A DNA stretch of 64,000 nt from Ampullaceana balthica (taxonomy: Eukaryota; Mollusca; Gastropoda; Lymnaeidae): the NCBI GenBank assembly GCA_944989445.1, contig CALYLW010000185.1, positions 562,001 to 626,000 on the forward strand. The letters are read 5' to 3'. A program made the position numbers and the translations under genes. The notes beneath the pieces are model-generated. The model had not been told where the DNA came from. It was given only the letters and a program-made list of their open reading frames with translations, and made no database searches. Of this stretch, positions 54,601-64,000 are shown in pieces. How positions within the stretch are numbered: the stretch's first letter is position 1; the number at the start of each line of letters is the position of its first letter.

Positions 54601-57462
54601 TACTATATAGGTCCTAGGATTGTATAACGTACTATATAGGTCCTAGGTGTATATAACGTACTATATAGATCCTAGGTGTATATAACGTACTATATAGGTC
54701 CTAGGAGTGTATAACGTACTATATAGGTCCTAGGAGAATATAACGTACTATATATGTCCTAGGAGTGTATAACGTACTATATAGGTCCTAGGAGTATATA
54801 ACGTACTATATAGGTCCTAGGAGTATATAACGTACTATATAGGTCCTAGGAGTATATAACATACTATATAGGTCCTAGGAGTATATAACGTACTATATAG
54901 GTCCTAGTGTGTATATAACGTACTATATAGGTCCTAGGTGTGTATAACGTACTATATAGGTTCTAGGATTGTATAACGTACCAAATAGGTCCTAGGAGTA
55001 TATAACGTACTATATAGGTCCTAGGAGTGTATATAACTTACTATATAGGTCCTAGGTGTATATAACGTACTATATAGGTCCTAGGAGTATATAACGTACT
55101 ATATAGATCCTAGGTGTGTATAACGTACTATATAGGTCCTAGGTGTATATAACGTACTATATAGATCCTAGGTGTATATAACGTACTATATAGGTCCTAG
55201 GAGTGTATAACGTACTATATAGGTCCTAGGAGAATATAACGTACTATATAGGTCCTAGTGTGTATATAACGTACTATATAGGTCCTAGGTGTGTATAACG
55301 TACTATATAGGTCCTAGGAGTGTATAACGTACCAAATAGGTCCTAGGAGTATATAACGTACTATATAGGTCCTAGGAGTGTATATAACTTACTATATAGG
55401 TCCTAGGTGTATATAACGTACTATATAATCCTAGGAGTATATAACGTACTATATAGATCCTAGGAGTATATAACGTACTATATAGGTCCTAGGATTGTAT
55501 AACGTACTATATAGGTCCTAGGTGTATATAACGTACTATATAGATCCTAGGTGTATATAACGTACTATATAGGTCCTAGGAGTGTATAACGTACTATATA
55601 GGTCCTAGGAGAATATAACGTACTATATATGTCCTAGGAGTGTATAACGTACTATATAGGTCCTAGGAGTATATAACGTACTATATAGGTCCTAGGAGTA
55701 TATAACGTACTATATAGGTCCTAGGAGTATATAACATACTATATAGGTCCTAGGAGTATATAACGTACTATATAGGTCCTAGTGTGTATATAACGTACTA
55801 TATAGGTCCTAGGTGTGTATAACGTACTATATAGGTTCTAGGATTGTATAACGTACCAAATAGGTCCTAGGAGTATATAACGTACTATATAGGTCCTAGG
55901 AGTGTATATAACTTACTATATAGGTCCTAGGTGTATATAACGTACTATATAGGTCCTAGGAGTATATAACGTACTATATAGATCCTAGGAGTATATAACG
56001 TACTATATAGATCCTAGGTGTGTATAACGTACTATATAGGTCCTAGGTGTATATAACGTACTATATAGGTCCTAGGAGTATATAACGTACTATATAGGTC
56101 CTAGGTGTATATAACGTACTATATAGGTCCTAGGAGTGTATAACGTACTATATAGGTCCTAGGAGTGTATAATGTACTATATAGGTCCTAGGAGTGTATA
56201 ACGTACTATATAGATCCTAGGAGTGTATAACGTACTATATAGGTCCTAGGAGTATATAACGTACTATATAGGTACTAGGAGTGTATAACGTACTATATAG
56301 ATCCTAGGTGTATATAACTTACTATATAGGTCCTAGGAGTGTATAACGTACTATATAGGTCCTAGGAGTGTATATAACTTACTATATAGGTCCTAGGAGT
56401 GTATATAACTTACTATATAGGTCCTAGGAGTGTATATAACTTACTATATAGGTCCTAGGTGTATATAACGTACTATATAGGTCCTAGGAGTATATAACGT
56501 ACTATATAGATCCTAGGAGTATATAACGTACTATATAGATCCTAGGTGTGTATAACGTACTATATAGGTCCTAGGTGTATATAACGTACTATATAGGTCC
56601 TAGGAGTATATAACGTACTATATAGGTCCTAGGTGTATATAACGTACTATATAGGTCCTAGGAGTGTATAACGTACTATATAGGTCCTAGGAGTGTATAA
56701 TGTACTATATAGGTCCTAGGAGTGTATAACGTACTATATAGATCCTAGGAGTGTATAACGTACTATATAGGTCCTAGGAGTATATAACGTACAATATAGG
56801 TACTAGGAGTGTATAACGTACTATATAGATCCTAGGTGTATATAACTTACTATATAGGTCCTAGGAGTGTATAACGTACTATATAGGTCCTAGGAGTATA
56901 TAACGTACTATAAAGGTCCTAGGAGTATATAACGTACTATATAGATCCTAGGAGTGTATAACGTACTATATAGATCCTAGGAGTGTATAACGTACTATAT
57001 AGATCCTAGGAGTGTTTAACGTACTATATAGGTCCTAGGAGTGTATAACGTACTATATAGGTCCTAGGAGTGTATAACGTACTATATAGATCCTAGGAGT
57101 ATATAACGTACTATATAGGTCCTAGGAGTATATAACGTACTATATAGGTCCTAGGAGTGTCTAACATACTATATAGGTCCTAGGAGTCTATAACGTACTA
57201 TATAGGTCCTAGGAGTGTCTAACATACTATATAGGTCCTAGGAGTCTATAACGTACTATATAGGTCCTAGGAGTGTATAACGTACTATATAGGTCCTAGG
57301 AGTATATAACGTACTATATAGATCCTAGGAGTATATAACGTACTATATAGGTCCTAGGAGTGTATAACGTACCAAATAGGTCGTAGGAGTATATAACGTA
57401 CTATATAGATCCTAGGAGTATATAACGTACTATATAGGTCCTAGGAGTGTTTAACGTACTAT
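51656..57462. repeat. 29-bp satellite-scale array, about 200 copies
   Basis: 5.8 kb of a 29-bp unit, parts ggtcctaggagtatataacg and tactatata. Each unit contains cctagg and gtac palindromes and two TATATA blocks in inverted register. Variants: agtgtataac, aggtgtatataac (+/-2 bp), agatcct, and rare accaaatagg. Copies are more heterogeneous than in the 32-bp array. No open frame. Confidence 0.98.
54300..56050. repeat. 875-bp higher-order repeat in the 29-bp array
   Basis: The rare variant aacgtaccaaatagg occurs at 54451, 54975, 55326 and 55850; the first/third and second/fourth pairs are both 875 bp apart. Other markers (cctagtgtgtatataacg, tataatcctagg) repeat with the same order. A second, shorter duplication of about 535 bp covers about 55980-56850. 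Confidence 0.75.
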
Positions 57463-57869
57463 ATAAGTGGCAAGGATGATTGTCCTATCAAGGGAAGACA
57501 CTGCAGAGTGATTAACCTTCTCAGAGTTAATCCCCCTGGCAAGCTCCGGTTACCCCGCCTTTAGTTGACTTAAACACTTTACCTAGATGGATGACCGCCC
57601 TTTGCCTAGACAGACATCTTGGACTAGACCGTGTCTTAGCAGAGCTGTTTTCATAAATTTTCTGGTGAATATTTTATTTCATGTTTCGTTTGAAGGACTC
57701 GGTGGGAGGGATGGGGCCGAGGGGGAGGAGTGGGTTCCAAAGGCTGCACTATATTTAGATATTTAAATGAATTTTCAGACTTCTGAAGTCATTTCATCAC
57801 GTGATCACGAAAGTAACAATCACTTGAGCATCGTTGTTGAACGTCATCACAGTTATATGTCAACCATGG
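57463..57869. other. Unique DNA, no gene seen
   Basis: Non-repetitive, with a small gattaac/gttaatc hairpin near 57510-57530 and a G-rich patch at 57705-57730. Confidence 0.4.
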
Positions 57870-57884
57870 CTGTACTACGGTTCA

Positions 57885-58745
57885 CCGACATAACGGCCCC
57901 GGACAAAATGGCCCCCGACAAATGGGCTCCGACATAACGGCCCCGGACAAAATGGCCCCGACAAGTGGGCTCCGACATAACGGCCCCGGACAAAATGGCC
58001 CCGACAAATGGGCTCCGACATAACGGCCCCGGACAAGTTGGCCCCGACAAGTGGGCTCCGACATAACGGCCCCGGACAAAATGGCCCCGACAAGTGGGCT
58101 CCGACATAACGGCCCCGGACAAAATGGCCCCGACAAGTGGGCTCCGACATAACGACCCCGGACAAAATGGCCCCGACAAATGGGCTCCGACATAACGGCC
58201 CCGGACAAAATGGCCCCGACAAGTGGGCTCCGACATAACGGCCCCGGACAAAATGGCCCCGACAAGTGGGCTCCGACATAACGGCTACGGTCAAAATGGC
58301 CCCCACAAGTGGGCTCCGACATAACGGCCCCGGACAAAATGGCCCCTGACAAATGGGCTCCGACATAACGGCCCCGGACAAATGGCCCCGACAATTGGGC
58401 TCCGACATAACGGCCCCGGACAAAATGGCCCCGACAAGTGGGCTCCGACATAACGGCCCCCGGACAAAATGGCCCCGACAAGTGGGCTCCGACATAACGG
58501 CCCCGACAAAATGGCCCCGACAAATGGGCTCTGACATAACGGCCCAGGACAAAATGGCCCGGACAAAATGGCCCCGACAAGTGGGCTCCGACATAACGGC
58601 CCCGACAAAATGGCCCCGACAAATTGGGCTCCGACATAACGGCCCCGGACAAAATGGCCCCGACAAATGGGCTCCGACATAACGGCCCCGGACAAAATGG
58701 CCCCGTCAAGTCGGCTCCGACATAACGGCCCCGACAAAATGGCCC
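57885..58745. repeat. 43-bp array, left arm of the fold-back element, about 20 copies
   Basis: Unit of 43 bp: ctccgacataacggccccgg, acaaaatggccccgacaagtgg. Small indels (41-46 bp copies) are frequent, so the minus-strand frames (up to 275 codons) jump. GC-rich, unlike the surroundings. Confidence 0.95.
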
Positions 58746-59087
58746 TTGACTAATAGATGAACTAGTAGCAAAATATACAATAAAATATTATATTCGTATT
58801 TTTACTCACCGGTTCAGTGTCAGGTTTTGCTAACAACAAACAATAATAATGACATCAGAAGAATGAATTTAATAGACTTTACTCGATATGGTACCAATCG
58901 CGGCTGTTTGTTGACAGGAAACAATATAATAACATCACAAGAAATAATGTTACAATTTTACCACTTTATTTAAAAGTGAAAAAGCTGACAAAAGCTTAAA
59001 ATGTAAAAAAAAATAATAATTAAAAAAAATAATTTAAAAAAATATATTTAAAAAAAAATAATTTTTGTTGAACAATGTTAACAATTT

Positions 59088-59290
59088 GTCTCGGGCCGTT
59101 ATGTCGTAGCCGTTATGTCGTAGCCGTTATGTCGTAGCCGTTATGTCGTAGCCGTTATGTCGTGGCCGTTTTGTCGGGGCCGTTATGTCATAGCCGTTAT
59201 GTCATAGCCGTTATGTCGCAGCCGTTATGTCGTAACCGTTATGTCGTAGCCGTTATGTCGTAGCCGTTTTGTCGGGGCCGTTTTTTCCCG
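59088..59290. repeat. 14-bp array, right arm of the fold-back element, about 13 copies
   Basis: Unit cgttatgtcgtagc, ending in copies with gccgttttgtcggggcc that are the exact reverse complement of ggccccgacaaaatggc-like segments in the left arm. Confidence 0.93.
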
Positions 59291-59320
59291 GGGCTGTTTT
59301 GATGGGTCACCCTGTACTAC

Positions 59321-59389
59321 AACAGCGTGTATGGACATGAAATAGGGGAACAGTCTTTTGGTTAAAGGGTCAACACAGAGGTTGCTGAC
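59321..59389. other. Short unique spacer
   Basis: Nothing recognisable. Confidence 0.3.
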
Positions 59390-62300
59390 ATCACTATTCC
59401 CTGACATCACTGTGCCCCTGACATCAGAGTTACCTGACATCACAGTGCCCTGACATAACTGTGCCCCTGACATCACTGTGCCCCTGACATCACTGTGCCC
59501 TGACATCACTGTGCCTCTGACATCACTGTGCCTCTGACATCAGAGTTACCTGACATCACTGTGCCTCTGACATCACTGTGCCCCTGACATCAGAGTTACC
59601 TGACATCACTGTGCCCTGACATCACAGTGCCCCTGACATCACTGTGCCTCTGACATCACATAGCCCTGACATAACTGTGCCCCTGACATCACTGTGCCCT
59701 GACATCACTGTGCCTCTGACATCACAGTGCCCCTGACATCAGAGTTACCTGACATCACTGTGCCCTGAAATCACTGTGCCCTGAAATCACTGTGCCCTGA
59801 CATCACTGTGCCCCTGACATCACTGTACCCTGACATCACTGTGCCCTGACATCACTGTGCCTCTGACATCAGAGTTACCTGACATCAGAGTTACCTGACA
59901 TCACTGTGCCCCTGACATCACTGTGCCCTGACATCACTGTGCCCTGACATCACTGTGCCCCTGACATCACTGTGGCCCTGACATCACTGTGCCTCTGACA
60001 TCACAGTGCCCTGACATAACTGTGCCCCTGACATCACTGTGCCCTGACATCACTGTGCCTCTGACATCACAGTGCCCCTGACATCACTGTGTACTGACAT
60101 CACTGTGTCCTGACATCACTGTGTCCTGACATCACTGTGTCCTGACATAACTGTGCCCTGACATCACTGTGTCCTGACATCACTGTGCCCTGACATCACT
60201 GTGCCCCTGACATCACTGTGCCCCTGATATCACAGTTCCCTGCCATTACAGTGCCCTGACATCATTCTATCCTGACATCACAGTGCCCTGACATCACTGT
60301 GCCCCTGACATCACTGTGCCACTGACATCACAGTGCCCTGCCATTACAGTGCCCTGACATCATTCTATCCTGACATCACTGTGCCCTGACATCACTGTGC
60401 CCTGCCATTACAGTGCCCTGACATCATTCTATCCTGACATCACTGTGCCCTGACATCACTGTGCCTCTGACATCACAGTGCCCCTGACATCACTGTGTCC
60501 TAACATCACTGTGTCCTGACATCACTGTGTCCTGACATCACTGTGTCCTGACATAACTGTGCCCTGACATCACTGTGTCCTGACATCACTGTGTCCTGAC
60601 ATCACTGTGCCCCTTACATCACTGTGCCCCTGACATCACAGTGCCCTGCCATTACAGTGCCCTGACATCATTCTATCCTGACATCACTGTGCCCTGACAT
60701 CACTGTGTCCTGACATCACTGTGCCCTGCCATTACAGTGCCCTGACATCATTCTATCCTGACATCACTGTGCCTCTGACATCACAGTGCCCCTGACATCA
60801 CTGTGTACTGACATCACTGTGTCCTGACATCACTCTGTCCTGACATCACTGTGTCCTGACATAACTGTGCCCTGACATCACTGTGTCCTGACATCACTGT
60901 GCCGGACATCACTGTGCCCCTGACATCACTGTGCCCCTGACATCACAGTTCCCTGCCATTACAGTGCCCTGACATCATTCTATCCTGACATCACTGTGCC
61001 CTGACATCACTGTGCCCCTGACATCACTGTGCCACTGACATCACAGTGCCCTGCCATTACAGTGCCCTGACATCATTCTATCCTGATATCACTGTGCCCT
61101 GACATCACTGTGTCCTGACATCACTGTGCCCTGCCATTACAGTGCCCTGACATCATTCTATCCTGACATCACTGTGCCCTGACATCACTGTGCCCTGCCA
61201 TTACAGTGCCCTGACATCATTCTATCCTGACATCACTGTGCCCTGACATCACTGTGCCTCTGACATCACAGTGCCCCTGACATCACTGTGTCCTAACATC
61301 ACTGTGTCCTGACATCACTGTGTCCTGACATCACTGTGTCCTGACATAACTGTGCCCTGACATCACTGTGTCCTGACATCACTGTGTCCTGACATCACTG
61401 TGCCCCTTTCATCACTGTGCCCCTGACATCACAGTGCCCTGCCATTACAGTGCCCTGACATCATTCTATCCTGAAATCACTGTGCCCTGACATCACTGTG
61501 TCCTGACATCACTGTGCCCTGCCATTACAGTGCCCTGACATCATTCTATCCTGACATCACTGTGCCTCTGACATCACAGTGCCCCTGACATCACTGTGTA
61601 CTGACATCACTGTGTCCTGACATCACTGTGTCCTGACATCACTGTGTCCTGACATCACAGTGTCCTGACATAACTGTGCCCTGACATCACTGTGTCCTGA
61701 CATCACTGTGCCCTGACATCACTGTGCCCCTGACATCACTGTGCCCCTGACATCACAGTTCCCTGCCATTACAGTGCCCTGACATCATTCTATCCTGACA
61801 TCACTGTGCCCTGACATCACTGTGCCCCTGACATCACTGTGCCACTGACATCACAGTGCCCTGCCATTACAGTGCCCTGACATCATTCTATCCTGATATC
61901 ACTGTGCCCTGACATCACTGTGTCCTGACATCACTGTGCCCTGCCATTACAGTGCCCTGACATCATTCTATCCTGACATCACTGTGCCCTGACATCACTG
62001 TGCCCTGCCATTACAGTGCCCTGACATCATTCTATCCTGACATCACTGTGCCCTGACATCACTGTGCCTCTGACATCACAGTGCCCCTGACATCACTGTG
62101 TCCTAACATCACTGTGTCCTGACATCACTGTGTCCTGACATCACTGTGTCCTGACATAACTGTGCCCTGACATCACTGTGTCCTGACATCACTGTGTCCT
62201 GACATCACTGTGCCCCTTACATCACTGTGCCCCTGACATCACAGTGCCCTGCCATTACAGTGCCCTGACATCATTCTATCCTGACATCACTGTGCCCTGA

Positions 62301-64000
62301 CATCACTGTGTCCTGACATCACTGTGCCCTGCCATTAAAGTGCCCTAACATCATTCTATCCTGACATCACTGTGCCATGACATCACTGTGCCCTGACATC
62401 ACTGTGCCCTGCCATTACAGTGCCCTGACATCATTCTATCCTGACATCACTGTGCCCTGACATCACTGTGCCCTGACATCACTGTGCCTCTGACATCACA
62501 GTGCCCCTGACATCACTGTGTCCTGACATCACTGTGCCCTGAAATCACTGTGCCCTGCCATTACAGTGCCCTGACATCATTCTATCCTGACATCACTGTG
62601 CCCTGACATCACTGTGCCTCTGACATCACAGTGCCCCTGACATGACTGTGTCCTGACATCACTGTGCCCTGACATCACTGTGCCCCTGACATCACTGTGT
62701 CCTGACATTACTGTGCCCTGACATCACAGTGCCCCTGACATCACTGTGCCCTGACATCACAGTGCCCCTGACATCACTGTGTCCTGACATCACTGTGCCC
62801 CTGACATCACTGTGCCACTGACATCACAGTGCCCTGCCATTACAGTGCCCTGACATCATTCTATCCTGATATCACTGTGCCCTGACATCACTGTGTCCTG
62901 ACATCACTGTGCCCTGCCATTACAGTGCCCTGACATCATTCTATCCTGACATCACTGTGCCCTGACATCACTGTGCCCTGCCATTACAGTGCCCTGACAT
63001 CATTCTATCCTGACATCACTGTGCCCTGACATCACTGTGCCTCTGACATCACAGTGCCCCTGACATCACTGTGTCCTAACATCACTGTGTCCTGACATCA
63101 CTGTGTCCTGACATCACTGTGTCCTGACATAACTGTGCCCTGACATCACTGTGTCCTGACATCACTGTGTCCTGACATCACTGTGCCCCTTTCATCACTG
63201 TGCCCCTGACATCACAGTGCCCTGCCATTACAGTGCCCTGACATCATTCTATCCTGACATCACTGTGCCCTGACATCACTGTGTCCTGACATCACTGTAC
63301 CCTGCTATTACAGTGCCCTGACATCATTCTATCCTGACATCACTGTGCCTCTGACATCACAGTGCCCCTGACATCACTGTGTACTGACATCACTGTGTCC
63401 TGACATCACTGTGTCCTGACATCACAGTGTCCTGACATAACTGTGCCCTGACATCACTGTGTCCTGACATCACTGTGCCCTGACATCACTGTGCCCCTGA
63501 CATCACTGTGCCCCTGACATCACAGTTCCCTGCCATTACAGTGCCCTGACATCATTCTATCCTGACATCACTGTGCCCTGACATCACTGTGCCCCTGACA
63601 TCACTGTGCCACTGACATCACAGTGCCCTGCCATTACAGTGCCCTGACATCATTCTATCCTGATATCACTGTGCCCTGACATCACTGTGTCCTGACATCA
63701 CTGTGCCCTGCCATTACAGTGCCCTGACATCATTCTATCCTGACATCACTGTGCCCTGACATCACTGTGCCCTGCCATTACAGTGCCCTGACATCATTCT
63801 ATCCTGACATCACTGTGCCCTGACATCACTGTGCCTCTGACATCACAGTGCCCCTGACATCACTGTGTCCTAACATCACTGTGTCCTGACATCACTGTGT
63901 CCTGACATCACTGTGTCCTGACATAACTGTGCCCTGACATCACTGTGTCCTGACATCACTGTGTCCTGACATCACTGTGCCCCTTACATCACAGTGCCCT
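59390..64000. repeat. 17-18 bp satellite-scale array with kilobase higher-order repeats, runs off the window
   Basis: Units ctgacatcactgtgccc(c) and variants (cacagtg, tgtcc, gagttac, cataactg), plus a distinct segment ccattacagtgccctgacat, cattctatcc that recurs every few units from about 60240 on. The marker cccc(t)tacatcac or cccctttcatcac occurs at 60610, 61403, 62213, 63186 and 63980, alternating the two forms. This gives steps of about 0.8-1.0 kb and a two-step period of about 1.6-1.8 kb. No gene. The array continues past the window end. Confidence 0.96.

Larger units (their letters stand above)
57879..59311. mobile_element. Mutator-like fold-back element with satellite arms, 9-bp TSD
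   Basis: Perfect 9-bp direct repeats ctgtactac flank it (57870-57878 and 59312-59320). The ends are imperfect inverted repeats: ggttcaccgacataacggcc against (reverse complement of the right end) ggtgacccatcaaaacagcc, then cccgg in both. The left arm is a tandem array of gacataacggccccgg-type units and the right arm an array of the reverse-complement motif gccgttatgtcg, around an AT-rich centre (58750-59090). A 9-bp TSD is the Mutator/MULE hallmark. No transposase is present. Confidence 0.75.

Noticed and set aside
51656..57462. CRISPR-like regular repeat
   Set aside because: No unique spacers: units are directly adjacent, and the genome context is animal.
57853..58737. Minus-strand Gly/Pro/Cys-rich proteins up to 275 codons
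   Set aside because: Read-through of the GC-rich 43-bp arm of the fold-back element, with frame jumps at every indel.

Overview
The window looks like accessory, gene-poor DNA from an invertebrate animal nucleus. A mollusc (perhaps a gastropod) is my best guess from the mix of non-LTR, hAT, piggyBac and Mutator-type relics and the extreme minisatellite load, but no host gene is present to confirm this. There are no operons, rRNAs or tRNAs, and no convincing host protein-coding exon. Nearly every long open frame is a tandem repeat read through, or a transposon relic.

Layout. 1-3.1 kb: five short minisatellites and an AT/GT microsatellite. 3.1-4.9 kb: unique DNA and a small inverted-repeat element. 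4.9-14.4 kb: one 9.5-kb array of a 32-bp unit (about 297 copies) with internal kilobase-scale duplications. 14.4-16.1 kb: CA repeats, a 29-bp array and a 136-bp hairpin MITE flanked by TA. 16.1-18.6 kb: a decayed piggyBac-like element. 18.6-29.2 kb: about fifteen separate minisatellites with two small hAT-type MITEs, each with a perfect 8-bp target-site duplication (TSD). 29.5-30.4 kb: two adjacent fold-back elements. 30.5-34.3 kb: purine tracts and minisatellites. 34.3-36 kb: a non-autonomous hAT element, a second hAT-MITE fragment and a non-LTR 3' fragment. 36.4-38.2 kb: further arrays.

The most structured part is 38.3-50.1 kb. An RTE-like retrotransposon relic on the minus strand (38300-40572) is split by a CR1/L2-like 3' fragment (38542-39403, TSD atggtttg read on the minus strand). 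Next to it is a 7.9-kb autonomous-type hAT element (41085-48941, 8-bp TSD matching 7/8). Its transposase gene is split by two later insertions: a 1.7-kb insert carrying a 50-bp satellite (TSD gtcact) and a 3.4-kb RT-bearing retroelement (TSD taaaactt). The RT gene of the second insert contains three codon-multiple tandem expansions. A further retrotransposon 3' fragment with a C-terminal C2H2 finger sits at 49241-50084 (10-bp TSD).

50.3-64 kb: a 25-bp array, a 5.8-kb 29-bp array with an 875-bp higher-order repeat, a Mutator-like fold-back element (57879-59311, 9-bp TSD) whose arms are themselves tandem arrays, and a 17-18-bp array with ~0.8 and ~1.6-1.8 kb higher-order periods that runs off the window end.

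By hand tally about 36 kb, more than half of the window, is tandem repeat in some 40 unrelated arrays. Several arrays can be traced to DNA inside transposons, so transposon-seeded satellite birth is the main theme. All coordinates and copy numbers were read by eye; edges of degenerate arrays are approximate.
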